Assembly (NCBI GenBank): GCA_965199245.1
Contig: CBDAQP010000001.1
Span: 1 to 64,000, forward strand
Source: Carbonatibacter sp965199245
Lineage (GTDB): Bacteria > Pseudomonadota > Alphaproteobacteria > Kiloniellales > Kiloniellaceae
DNA length: 64,000 nt
Reading direction: 5' to 3'
Shown here: positions 20,813 through 29,474 of the stretch, in pieces
Numbering within the stretch: position 1 is the stretch's first letter
How the letters are laid out: the number at the start of each line of letters is the position of its first letter
Notes under the pieces: model-generated
Seen by the model: the letters and a program-made list of their open reading frames with translations, nothing else
Database searches by the model: none
Told to the model about the DNA's origin: nothing
Position numbers and translations under genes: made by a program

Positions 20813-21109
20813 TTAAACGACCCACCCCCGCGTGTCATCTTCAGGAGCCTTGGTGCACGGTGAGCCTTGCATTTTTTGCCCGCCTGTTTTTCGATGCGCG
20901 ATCAGGCCCTTTTTTTCCAGAACAAAGCGCATCTTGCGCAGAGCCAGCCGCCGCAAAGTTGATTCAGGCTGGCGCGGATCACCGACCAGCGAGACCTCGA
21001 TCAAGCTGGCAACGTGAAAGGCAACGACCTTGACATAGTGTCCCTGCGGGATCATCTCGATAATGACCTGTCCCACGTCAGACGCGTTATTTTCGGATGG
21101 GGGTGTCAT
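20813..21109 (-). CDS. DUF6898-type small conserved protein
   Basis: Encodes 98 residues, starting at the ATG (MTPPSENNASDV) preceded by a strong AGGAGG at the correct spacing. An overlapping ATG at 21124 on the gltB stop is less likely. The core GQVIIEMIPQGHYVKVVAFH followed by LIEVSLVGDP and LRRLALRKMRFVLEKKG resembles the alphaproteobacterial DUF6898 family, which I recall as small proteins near gltB in Rhodospirillales. Function is unknown and no catalytic motif is visible. The gene directly follows gltB, so it is probably cotranscribed with gltDB. The C-terminal 25 residues are basic and look disordered. Confidence 0.7.
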   Translation of the reverse strand: MTPPSENNASDVGQVIIEMIPQGHYVKVVAFHVASLIEVSLVGDPRQPESTLRRLALRKMRFVLEKKGLIAHRKTGGQKMQGSPCTKAPEDDTRGWVV

Positions 21110-21120
21110 GGTCGTCCTCC

Positions 21121-24100
21121 TCATGCGCGTTTCATGGCATCCTCACCGGAATCAAGCGGATGGTCAAGACGTTCCAGCATTTCCCCGGGGACGATCTGGC
21201 GGAATTTTTTCACCTCTTGCGCCCATCCAGCCATCAGGGCGCGGGCGTGTGAGGATCCGGTCGCGGCGATATGGTGGACAAGCTGTTCGCGCAATAGACC
21301 CTGCCAATAGGGCGTTTGCACAGGTTGCATGATGACACTGTCGCCATTGAGACAGCCCGCGAGCAGATCCTGCGCATCATAAACAAAGGCCATTCCCCCG
21401 GACATCCCGGCGGCAAAATTCAAACCAACCGGACCAAGGGACACCACCAGCCCGCCTGTCATATATTCACAGCCACAGGCCCCGCAGCCTTCGATCACCG
21501 CCACAGCCCCCGAATTACGCACGGCGAACCGCTCCCCCGCCTGTCCCGCCGCAAAGAGCCGCCCCCCCGTGGCCCCATAGAGGGCCGTATTGCCGATAAT
21601 GGTGTTCTCACACGTCACCAACTGTGACGCCCGTTGGGGACGCACAACAATCGTCCCCCCTGATAGTCCCTTGCCCACGTAGTCATTGGCATCACCGCGC
21701 ACCTCCAGACGCATCCCCTGCACGATAAAGGCCCCCAGTGATTGCCCGGCTTCTCCGCGCAAGCGAATGGTCAGGTGATCCTCGGGGAGGCGGGACATGC
21801 CAAAACGCCGCGTGATGAGCGAGGCCATCCGCGTTCCAACTGCACGGTGTGTATTACGGACAGTGTACTGCAATTCCATTTTTTCCCCCTGTTCAAACAA
21901 GGGGGCGGCATCAGACACCATTTGACTGTCGAGCGTATCGGGAACGGGGTTGCGGTCTTCGCGCGTACACCAGGCCGCCCCACGGGTCGGACGCGCAATC
22001 GCCAGGAGCGGATTGAGATCCAGATCATCCAGACGCGCCGATCCCCGGCTGACCTGACGCAGGAAGTCAGTCCGCCCGATCACATCACGCAGGTTCCGCA
22101 CCCCGAGGGAAGACAGAATTTCGCGTATTTCTTCGGCAAGAAAGGAAAAGAGATTGACCACCTTTTCCGCCTTGCCCACAAAGTGGGTACGGAGTTTTTC
22201 ATCCTGCGTACAGACCCCGACCGGACAGGTGTTGGAGTGGCATTGACGCACCATAATACAGCCCATTGCAATCAGGGATGCCGTGCCCACGCCGAATTCT
22301 TCCGCACCCAAAATCGCCGCAATCACCATGTCGCGCCCCGATTTAATGCCCCCATCCGTGCGCAAGATAATACGATCCCGCAACCCGTTGAGCGAGAGCA
22401 CCTGATGAACTTCGCTCAAGCCCATTTCCCACGGCATCCCCGCATATTTCAGGGAACTATAGGGCGACGCCCCTGTTCCCCCCACCCCGCCAGAGACAAG
22501 GATCACATCTGCCCTGGCCTTGGCAACGCCAGCGGCAATGGTTCCAATTCCGGTACAGGAGACAAGCTTGACACAAACACGCGCATCCGGATTGATCTGT
22601 TTGAGGTCATAGATTAACTGGGCGAGGTCTTCAATCGAGTAAATATCATGATGCGGCGGCGGCGAAATCAGGGTCACACCCGGTGTCGAGTGGCGCAAGC
22701 GCGCAATCAGATCCGTTACCTTGAAACCGGGGAGCTGTCCCCCCTCGCCGGGTTTTGCCCCCTGTGCGACCTTAATTTCAATTTCCCGACAACGATTGAG
22801 ATATTCCGCACTCACGCCAAAGCGACCGGAGGCCACCTGCTTAATCGCAGAGTTTTCATTATCGCCATTGGCGTGGGGGCGGTAGCGTTCGGGAATTTCG
22901 CCCCCCTCCCCCGAATCAGATTTGGCTCCAATGCGATTCATGGCAATGTTCAACGTACCATGGGCCTCCGGACTCAAGGCCCCCAGCGACATCGCCGGCG
23001 TCACGAACCGCTTGCGCAGGGAGGTAATCGACTCTGTCTCATCCAATGGCACAGGCACCAGACCCGTCCGGTTAAAATCGAGCAAATCCCGCAAGGCTGT
23101 CGGTTGTTGCCGGTGCAGTGTCGCGGTATATTGTTTAAACAGGGTATAGCTGTTCTGCGCGACGGCCTGCTGCATCAGGTGAATGGCTTTGCCCTCCCAC
23201 GCATGTTGTTCCCCCCCGTCGCGATGACGGAAAAAACCGCCCACAGGCAAACTTAAATCCCTGGCCTCTGTCGTCCACGCCTGTCGGTGCAAGGACAGAA
23301 TGTCTTCCTGAATACCGGAGAGGCCCATGCCCGAAATGCGGCTGGTCATCCCCGGAAAAAATTCATCCACCAGTGTGCGCGACAGCCCCAGAACTTCGAA
23401 ATTACACCCCCCGCGATAGGAGGACACAACGGAAATGCCCATCTTTGCCATGATTTTGAGCAAGCCATCATCAACAGATTTTTTATAGTTCCGCATCGCC
23501 TGCGACAGGGAAAGCATCCCGTAACGCCCCCGGGCACAGCGTTCCGCCACGGCCTGTTCCGTCAACCAGGCATTGACCGTTGTCGCCCCGACCCCGATCA
23601 GGACAGCGAAAAAATGCACATCCAGACATTCCGCCGCGCGCACATTAAGCGACGTTCTGGTTCGCATCCCCCGCCGCACCAGATGGGAATGAACCGCCCC
23701 CGTTGCCAGGATCATCGGCACGGGCACGCGTGTTGCCCCGACGGCTTCGTCGCTCAAAACCAAATGGACACAGCCTTCCCGCACCAGCGATTCAGCCCGC
23801 ACACAGATTTTATCCAGGGCATCGTGGAGCGTTTCGCCCTCCACCGCAAAGGTGCAATCCAGCATCCCGCAAGACGGCCCCATATAGCGACCAAGGGCGG
23901 CAAATTCGCTATTGGTCAGAACCGGACTGTCAAGCTGTAAAATGGCGACCTGATTTTCGCTCTGATCCAACAGGTTATTCAAATTACCCAACCGGGTTTT
24001 GAGCGACATGACCCGCCGCTCGCGCAGGGAATCAATCGGCGGGTTTGTCACCTGTGCAAACTTTTGGCGGAAAAAATGATGGAGCGGACGATAGCCTGCC

Positions 24101-25731
24101 GACAACACAGCCTGGGGCGTGTCATCGCCCATCGACCCGATAGCTTCTTTTGCCTGTTCAACCATCGGTTGCAGGATCAGCTCCATGTCCTCCATCGTCT
24201 GGGCATAGCCCAGTTGCCTGCGCCGGAGATAGTCACCCCCCCCCTCTGTCGGGGCAGCTGTCGCGTCATCGGGTAAATCGTCCAACACAACAATATTACG
24301 CACCCACTGCCCAAAGGGCTGTGAATCGGCGAGGCGATCCTTGATCTCCCGATCACGATACAATCGCCCCTCGTCAAAATTAACCGCCAGCATCTGCCCG
24401 GGGCCGAGGCGTCCCTTTTCAAGAATGGACTCCTGGGCGACCGGAACCATTCCGGTTTCAGACCCCGCCAGCAACAGTCCCTCACGGGTCAGCGTATAAC
24501 GCAGAGGACGCAAACCATTGCGATCCATCCCCGCCAGAGCCCACGCCCCGGAAAAGCCACAAATCGCCGCCGGGCCATCCCACGGCTCCATAATAGCATT
24601 GCAATAGGCATAGAGGTCTTTATGTTTTCGGGGCATGGTCTCATTCCCGCTATAGGCTTCGGGGATGAGGATGGTTTTGGCCATCGGCAAACTCCGGCCT
24701 GAACGCACCATCAACTCGAACACACTATCCAAAGCCGCCGAGTCAGAGGCCCCCGGCAAGATCACAGGTTTCAGGTCTGCGACGCAGTCGCCAAAATCGT
24801 CATGTTTGATCCGGGTTTCGTGCGATTTCATCCAGTTGACATTCCCTGTCAGGGTATTGATTTCCCCATTATGCGCGATCACACGAAAAGGCTGGGCAAG
24901 CGACCAGGTTGGAAAGGTATTGGTTGAAAAGCGTTGATGAAAAACCGCCACCCGCGAGGTAAAACGCGCATCAGTCAGATCAGGATAAAAATCGGATAGA
25001 TTTTCCGCCAGAAACATCCCCTTATAAATGACCGACCGCGCAGACAGCGAACAGATATAAAAATCCTTGATCGATTCGCGCTCGGCGGCCTGTTCAATCC
25101 GGCGACGAATGAGATAGAGGTCTTGTTCAAAACTTTCAATGTCACCCTTGCGCACGTTTTCAATCAGAACCTGTTCAATTTCCGGGCGTGTCTGGGCGGC
25201 CTTTTCACCGATAATACCGGTATGAATCGGAACCTGACGCCAGCCATAAATGCGATAATCCAGCCGCATAATCTCGCGTTCAACCAGAATGCGACAGCGT
25301 TCCTGCGCCCCGAAATCGGTCCGGGGTAAAAACAACATTCCGACGGCGAGGGGAGCGGGGGACGCATCCTGCTCCCCCCCATATCCCATCTTTTCAACGC
25401 AGGCGCGGAAAAAATCCTGCGGAATGTCAACGTGAATCCCGCAACCATCCCCCGTCTTGCCATCGGCATCCACGGCCCCACGGTGCCAAACGGCCTTGAG
25501 CGCATCCACAGCCGCCAGCACCACATCGCGGCGGGCCGTCCCATCAAGCGATGCAATCAACCCCACCCCGCAGGAGCTATGTTCATCCGCCGGATCATAA
25601 AGCCCCGCCCGCGCCAAATAATCGGACTGTGCCTGCCAGTCCTCTGACCAGTTTTTTTCTGTTCGCGTTATTTTTTTGCTGTGCCCGCCCTGATCTTTCA
25701 CGCTTTTGCCCCCTGTTGTGCCAAAATCCAC
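21121..25731 (-). CDS. gltB: Glutamate synthase (NADPH) large subunit
   Basis: About 1,536 residues, the normal length for the bacterial large subunit. With GltD it makes two glutamates from glutamine and 2-oxoglutarate using NADPH. The order is a short propeptide, the class II glutamine amidotransferase domain with its nucleophile at Cys54 (DEHSSCGVGLIASLDG), a central domain, the FMN-binding synthase domain (GGEIPERYRPHANGDNEN; GGVGGTGASPYSSLKYAG), a 3Fe-4S cysteine cluster (CHSNTCPVGVCTQ) and a C-terminal beta-helix (GGTIVVRP; CGACGCEYMTGG). The Cys must be freed by propeptide cleavage. The first ATG is at 25731, overlapping gltD by 34 bp. A GTG at 25701 overlaps the gltD stop as GTGA behind an AGGGGG and is an attractive alternative start. 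Confidence 0.97.
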   Translation of the reverse strand: MDFGTTGGKSVKDQGGHSKKITRTEKNWSEDWQAQSDYLARAGLYDPADEHSSCGVGLIASLDGTARRDVVLAAVDALKAVWHRGAVDADGKTGDGCGIHVDIPQDFFRACVEKMGYGGEQDASPAPLAVGMLFLPRTDFGAQERCRILVEREIMRLDYRIYGWRQVPIHTGIIGEKAAQTRPEIEQVLIENVRKGDIESFEQDLYLIRRRIEQAAERESIKDFYICSLSARSVIYKGMFLAENLSDFYPDLTDARFTSRVAVFHQRFSTNTFPTWSLAQPFRVIAHNGEINTLTGNVNWMKSHETRIKHDDFGDCVADLKPVILPGASDSAALDSVFELMVRSGRSLPMAKTILIPEAYSGNETMPRKHKDLYAYCNAIMEPWDGPAAICGFSGAWALAGMDRNGLRPLRYTLTREGLLLAGSETGMVPVAQESILEKGRLGPGQMLAVNFDEGRLYRDREIKDRLADSQPFGQWVRNIVVLDDLPDDATAAPTEGGGDYLRRRQLGYAQTMEDMELILQPMVEQAKEAIGSMGDDTPQAVLSAGYRPLHHFFRQKFAQVTNPPIDSLRERRVMSLKTRLGNLNNLLDQSENQVAILQLDSPVLTNSEFAALGRYMGPSCGMLDCTFAVEGETLHDALDKICVRAESLVREGCVHLVLSDEAVGATRVPVPMILATGAVHSHLVRRGMRTRTSLNVRAAECLDVHFFAVLIGVGATTVNAWLTEQAVAERCARGRYGMLSLSQAMRNYKKSVDDGLLKIMAKMGISVVSSYRGGCNFEVLGLSRTLVDEFFPGMTSRISGMGLSGIQEDILSLHRQAWTTEARDLSLPVGGFFRHRDGGEQHAWEGKAIHLMQQAVAQNSYTLFKQYTATLHRQQPTALRDLLDFNRTGLVPVPLDETESITSLRKRFVTPAMSLGALSPEAHGTLNIAMNRIGAKSDSGEGGEIPERYRPHANGDNENSAIKQVASGRFGVSAEYLNRCREIEIKVAQGAKPGEGGQLPGFKVTDLIARLRHSTPGVTLISPPPHHDIYSIEDLAQLIYDLKQINPDARVCVKLVSCTGIGTIAAGVAKARADVILVSGGVGGTGASPYSSLKYAGMPWEMGLSEVHQVLSLNGLRDRIILRTDGGIKSGRDMVIAAILGAEEFGVGTASLIAMGCIMVRQCHSNTCPVGVCTQDEKLRTHFVGKAEKVVNLFSFLAEEIREILSSLGVRNLRDVIGRTDFLRQVSRGSARLDDLDLNPLLAIARPTRGAAWCTREDRNPVPDTLDSQMVSDAAPLFEQGEKMELQYTVRNTHRAVGTRMASLITRRFGMSRLPEDHLTIRLRGEAGQSLGAFIVQGMRLEVRGDANDYVGKGLSGGTIVVRPQRASQLVTCENTIIGNTALYGATGGRLFAAGQAGERFAVRNSGAVAVIEGCGACGCEYMTGGLVVSLGPVGLNFAAGMSGGMAFVYDAQDLLAGCLNGDSVIMQPVQTPYWQGLLREQLVHHIAATGSSHARALMAGWAQEVKKFRQIVPGEMLERLDHPLDSGEDAMKRA

Positions 25732-27149
25732 CGGTCAATCTGTTCCGCCGCGACACGGGCGTCATGAATGGCCCACACCACCAGCGACGCCCCGCGATAA
25801 ATATCACCAGCGGCAAACACGCCCTCGAGTGCGCTCATACGCGTCGTCCCGTCAACACGGAGGGTTCCTGCCGCCGTAACCTCCAAACCGGACTCATCAA
25901 ACAGACGGGGCAGGTCTTCGGGCAAAAAGCCGAGGGCCTTGATCACCAGATCAGCCCGCAATTTTTCGCGCGAATCAGGAATGGCCTCAATCGTGCGCCG
26001 CCCATCCTGATCCGGCAAACCAAGGCGCATGGCAGAAACCATCACCCCCGCGACAGACTCCCCCCCGACAAAGGCATCGGGACGCGACAGCCAGCGAAAG
26101 GTCACGCCCTCTTCTTCGGCATTGACAACCTCCCGCTGTGAACCGGGCATATTTTCGCGATCACGGCGATAGAGACAGGTCACAGACTTCGCCCCCTGCC
26201 GCACAGCAGTCCGCACACAATCCATCGCCGTATCCCCGCCGCCGATCACAACCACATCACGCCCCGCCGCATTCAGGGACTGATCCATTATCTGTGCTGT
26301 CCCCGACTTTGGCATCTGCCCTGTGCCGCGCAGGTTCTGGCGGTTGGCCTCTGTCAAAAAATAGAGCGCGGGAATAATCCCCGTCTTATCCGCCCCGGGG
26401 ATGGACAACTCACGGGCCTGATAGACCCCGGTGGCAATCAAAACCGCATCATGACACCGGCGCACATCCGCAAAGCCAACATTCTGCCCGATCTCGACCC
26501 CGTAATGGATATGAACCCCGCTGTCACCAATCAAACGCACACGCCGTTCCACCACGGATTTTTCCAGCTTGAACCCCGGAATGCCATAGATCATCAACCC
26601 GCCCGCGCGATCATAGCGGTCATAGAGATGAACCTGATAACCCTTGGCGCGGAGCTGTTCCGCCGCCGCCAGTCCCGCTGGCCCCGCCCCGATAATCCCG
26701 ACAGATTGTGGCTTGTCTTCGACGGGAGCAAGTGCCTTGACCCAACCATTTTCCCATGCGGTCTCTGTCAGAAATTTTTCAATCGCCCCGATCGTCACCG
26801 TCCCGTGCCCGGACTGCTCGATCACGCAAGATCCTTCGCAGAGCCGATCCTGTGGACAAATCCGCCCGCAAATTTCGGGAAAGTTATTGGTCGATTGCGA
26901 CAAACGCCAGGCCTCCTCGAAACGCCCCTGCGCCGTGAGCATCAACCAATCCGGAATGGCATTCGACAGCGGACAATGCACTTGGCAAAAAGGCACCCCG
27001 CACTGTGAACAGCGACTGGCCTGTTCCTGTGCCTTGTCCCGTGCAAAGTTTTGATAAATTTCCAGATGATCCTGGCTGCGTTCGCGCGCAGAGCGTCGGG
27101 GCGGCGTTTGCCGCGCCACATCGACAAACCGAAGCATTGCCTTCGCCAC
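25698..27149 (-). CDS. gltD: Glutamate synthase small subunit
   Basis: About 483 residues. It carries the NADPH-oxidising FAD half of glutamate synthase and passes electrons to GltB. It shows the N-terminal 4Fe-4S cysteines (RCSQCGVPFCQVHCPL; EICGRICPQDRLCEGSC), an FAD Rossmann motif (GIIGAGPAGLAAAEQL) and an NADPH motif (VVIGGGDTAMDCV). I chose the GTG at 27149 (MAKAMLRFVD) because an AAGGAG lies 8 bp upstream and homologues start there. An ATG 51 bp upstream gives an extra unconserved leader. It is first of a gltD-gltB-DUF6898 operon and overlaps gltB. A good promoter lies at 27330-27358. Confidence 0.96.
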   Translation of the reverse strand: MAKAMLRFVDVARQTPPRRSARERSQDHLEIYQNFARDKAQEQASRCSQCGVPFCQVHCPLSNAIPDWLMLTAQGRFEEAWRLSQSTNNFPEICGRICPQDRLCEGSCVIEQSGHGTVTIGAIEKFLTETAWENGWVKALAPVEDKPQSVGIIGAGPAGLAAAEQLRAKGYQVHLYDRYDRAGGLMIYGIPGFKLEKSVVERRVRLIGDSGVHIHYGVEIGQNVGFADVRRCHDAVLIATGVYQARELSIPGADKTGIIPALYFLTEANRQNLRGTGQMPKSGTAQIMDQSLNAAGRDVVVIGGGDTAMDCVRTAVRQGAKSVTCLYRRDRENMPGSQREVVNAEEEGVTFRWLSRPDAFVGGESVAGVMVSAMRLGLPDQDGRRTIEAIPDSREKLRADLVIKALGFLPEDLPRLFDESGLEVTAAGTLRVDGTTRMSALEGVFAAGDIYRGASLVVWAIHDARVAAEQIDRWILAQQGAKA

Positions 27150-27329
27150 CGGGTTTCTCCTTGTCATAAAGTGCACAGAAAGGGGGGTCATAACGCGCAC
27201 GAAAACAGGGCGTTAAAGGCGCAGTCCGCCCCACCCCTTTTGCCAATCCAGTCTTTCGCCAACCCGTCTTTCGCCAGGTGGATTTTTGAACGCAGGTCTT
27301 ATTTTGATTTTATATACAAAAGATATGAT

Positions 27330-27358
27330 AGAATAAACAAAGTAGTCATGCCTGTCAA
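27330..27358 (-). promoter_or_regulatory. Sigma-70-type promoter of the gltDB operon
   Basis: On the minus strand TTGACA (27353-27358), a 17-bp spacer and TATTCT (27330-27335) match the housekeeping consensus well. The -35 box overlaps the stop codon of the upstream DUF502 gene. Transcription would start near 27323, leaving a leader of about 170 nt. The leader holds three imperfect 16-bp repeats of GGCGAAAGAC-type sequence (about 27238-27285), whose role is unknown. Confidence 0.6.
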
Positions 27359-28767
27359 GATTGTCGCCCGGTCGGGGGGGGGGAAACTGGTGGTTCTGCC
27401 TCCGGGGTCACAATGCCACCGGAAACAACCATCTTGATTCCTTGCTCTACAGTCATCGCCAGTGGTTGCGCCTGTGTGCGCGGAACAAAGAGCAAAAATC
27501 CCGATGTCGGGTTGGGCGTGGTCGGTAAAAAAACATTGACCGGATCCCCGGTCGCAATGGCCTGAATATCGGCATAGGATTGCCCGGTATAAAACCCCAG
27601 TGCCCACGACCCCTTGCGCGGATATTCGACCAGGACAACCTCGCTAAAAGCGCGCGAGTGTTGTTCAAAAACTGTTTGAACAATCTGTTTGATCGTCCCG
27701 TATAGCCCGCGCACAATCGGCATCCGGTCAAGCACAGACTCACTGACCCTAATCAACGTCCGCCCCAAAAGACCCGCCGCCAGAACCCCCGCCAGAACAA
27801 AAAAAACAAACAGACCAACCACACCCGCACCGGGCAAGGCAACGGGCAAATAGTGTTCCGGTCGCCAGGCCCGGGGCAGATAGGCCATGGCCTGCGTATC
27901 AATAAAGCCAAACATTTCCCAAACCAGCCACACAGAAAGCCCGATGGGAACCGTCATCAACAAACCCGTAAAAAACGCATTGCGCACCCGTAACAAAAAC
28001 CGGAACCAGTACCGCCGCACCCCTGTTGTGCGCTTTTTTGATTTTTTAGGCGGTTTTTCCGCCTCTTGCCTGCCGTCTTTGGCCTGATCTTTTTCCTGAA
28101 TTTCCCTGAGAACCTCGGGCGTGACAATTCCGCCGGAAATGACCAGCTTGATGCCTTCTTCGACACTCATGTTCAGAGTGTGCAAATCACAGACCGGAAT
28201 GAAGAGCAAAAACCCCGTTGTCGGGTTCGGGGTCGCGGGGACAAAGACATTGACCACCGTCTCTGTGGTCAGATCCTGAACCTCGCCCTTTGTCTGTCCC
28301 GTGACAAAGCCCACCGCCCACGCCCCGCGACAGGGATATTCAACCAGGACAACCTCGCGAAAGGCCGCAGCCTTGCGCGATAAAACCGTTTCTGTAACCT
28401 GCTTGATCCAGCTATGAATCGACCGCACCACGGGCAAACGCGCCACAATGCGTTCACTCGTGCGGGTGACAAAACGCCCAAACAGTCCCCCGCCGATAAA
28501 ACCGATAAAAACCAGCACGAGAAAGAGCACCACCAACCCCAGCCCCGGCAAACCAAAGGGCAGATAGCTTTCGGGATTCCAGCGCGCGGGGATATAGGGG
28601 CGCACCTGTGCATCAACAAAGGTCACAAACCGCCACACCAGCCAGAACGTCAAACCCAGCGGGGCCGTCACCAACACACCCGCAAAAAAATAATAGCGCA
28701 ACCTGCTCCAGATACCGACACGAGAACGGTTATTATCCTTGCCGTGCTGTTCACTCACGCTGTGCAT
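27355..28767 (-). CDS. Tandem-duplicated DUF502 integral membrane protein
   Basis: Encodes 470 residues, about twice the usual DUF502 length. The first half (about 20-240) and second half (about 255-460) each show the same pattern: a transmembrane pair with a PxGLxxWLVW motif between (VTAPLGLTFWLVWRFV; MTVPIGLSVWLVWEMF), a second hydrophobic segment (LVVLFLVLVFIGFIGGG; VVGLFVFFVLAGVLAAG), an R-x-PxVRxxxxxIKQ stretch, EVVLVEYP, GFxTGQ, TPNPTxGFLLFxP and SGGIVTPE. A Lys-rich linker joins them. Function is unknown; single-copy members are inner-membrane proteins. This looks like a head-to-tail duplication with fusion, so one chain can form the equivalent of a dimer. Its 5' end and upstream region are copied at 30861-31059. 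Confidence 0.88.
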   Translation of the reverse strand: MHSVSEQHGKDNNRSRVGIWSRLRYYFFAGVLVTAPLGLTFWLVWRFVTFVDAQVRPYIPARWNPESYLPFGLPGLGLVVLFLVLVFIGFIGGGLFGRFVTRTSERIVARLPVVRSIHSWIKQVTETVLSRKAAAFREVVLVEYPCRGAWAVGFVTGQTKGEVQDLTTETVVNVFVPATPNPTTGFLLFIPVCDLHTLNMSVEEGIKLVISGGIVTPEVLREIQEKDQAKDGRQEAEKPPKKSKKRTTGVRRYWFRFLLRVRNAFFTGLLMTVPIGLSVWLVWEMFGFIDTQAMAYLPRAWRPEHYLPVALPGAGVVGLFVFFVLAGVLAAGLLGRTLIRVSESVLDRMPIVRGLYGTIKQIVQTVFEQHSRAFSEVVLVEYPRKGSWALGFYTGQSYADIQAIATGDPVNVFLPTTPNPTSGFLLFVPRTQAQPLAMTVEQGIKMVVSGGIVTPEAEPPVSPPPTGRQS

Positions 28768-28889
28768 CCTTCAGAAGAGACCCCGGAACAAAATCAACTG
28801 CACCTTTTTTCCAAATTCGAGTGAAACACAGTTCTTCACCTCTGTCATAAAATGTCAGCCCGTTCTCTATCCGGCGCAACAAAATCATA
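28690..28889. repeat. 200-bp direct repeat, left copy
   Basis: This holds the first 78 bp of the DUF502 gene plus about 120 bp upstream. It is about 95% identical to 30861-31059 in the same orientation. Together they bracket a 2-kb island with IS remnants. The left copy belongs to the intact gene. Confidence 0.92.
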
Positions 28890-28913
28890 GGAATTTATAT
28901 ATATTACCCCACC

Positions 28914-29099
28914 TTAGGAAGGGGCAAAATTAAACGCCAGCACACCGCTATTTTCCTCTTCAACACTAAACTCGACCCTGCTCTGTAGCATAATTTCTTC
29001 AATAACAGGCCTGATTTCCCCCTCATAAACTATAGAATCGAATTTTGATACCAACATGGGAACGTTGATGATCTGCTCCTCTCCCATATCTGGCTCCAC
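28914..29099 (-). CDS. Small hypothetical ORF in island
   Basis: A 61-residue acidic ORF (begins MEPDMGEEQIINVPML, ends GVLAFNFAPS) starting at GTG 29099, with an in-frame ATG four codons later. No family is recognised. It lies inside the IS-remnant island next to a 54-bp palindrome, so it may be the tail of a truncated mobile-element gene. Coding status is uncertain. Confidence 0.25.
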   Translation of the reverse strand: MEPDMGEEQIINVPMLVSKFDSIVYEGEIRPVIEEIMLQSRVEFSVEEENSGVLAFNFAPS

Positions 29100-29106
29100 C
29101 AGGGAG

Positions 29107-29310
29107 TTAGCTTTTTATGCATGACAGGCTCATGCCACCTTGTCCATCGTATTCAGGGTTAACCCTGAATACGATGGACAAGGTGGCGTCGAGAACCTCC
29201 AGAGGATCACCGTCCTTGCTGATCCGGTCAAGGTGATCTGACAGACTGAAAAAACCTCTCCGCCCCTCAAAAAAACACGAAGAACATAAAATCACAAAAT
29301 CGCTCATCAC
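29107..29310 (-). pseudogene. IS5-family transposase N-terminal remnant
   Basis: The reading MSDFVILCSSCFFEGRRGFF, then SLSDHLDRISKDGDPLEVLDATL, resembles the start of IS5-type transposases (a GFF-x-hydrophobic-DRL...GDPLExLDA pattern). The similarity stops where a 54-bp perfect palindrome begins, and the frame ends after 67 residues. No DDE domain follows. It is a decayed fragment. Confidence 0.5.
29134..29187. repeat. 54-bp perfect palindrome
   Basis: Two 27-bp arms (GCCACCTTGTCCATCGTATT... and its exact complement) meet with no spacer at 29160/29161. It falls where the IS5-like fragment loses similarity. It could be a remnant of a fold-back event or a cruciform-forming insertion scar. Confidence 0.9.
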
Positions 29311-29327
29311 GCCAGGTTAATACGGGT

Positions 29328-29465
29328 GTCCAGCTTCAAATACTGAAGGCTAATCAGGAACGCGACATCGCAGTGATGCAAGGCGAGCTGGATTTGCTGA
29401 AGCATCGCAAGAAGATGCAGTTGGAGCGTGAGAAGGCTGGTCTTGGTGCGGTTAGGTCGGCGTGA
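29328..29465 (+). pseudogene. Possible coiled-coil gene remnant
   Basis: A plus-strand frame ends in ILKANQERDIAVMQGELDLL followed by KHRKKMQLEREKAGLGAVRSA and a stop. It has heptad-like, charged character typical of the end of a phage or mobile-element protein. No start or ribosome site is visible. It sits between the IS5 remnant and the Abi gene. I do not recognise the family. Confidence 0.25.
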
Positions 29466-29474
29466 CAATTGGTT

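Noticed and set aside
27150..27323. Glutamine or other riboswitch in the gltD leader
   Set aside because: No known aptamer core was recognised; only simple repeats are seen.
29134..29187. Intrinsic terminator
   Set aside because: It is a loopless perfect palindrome without a T tract, inside a mobile-element remnant.
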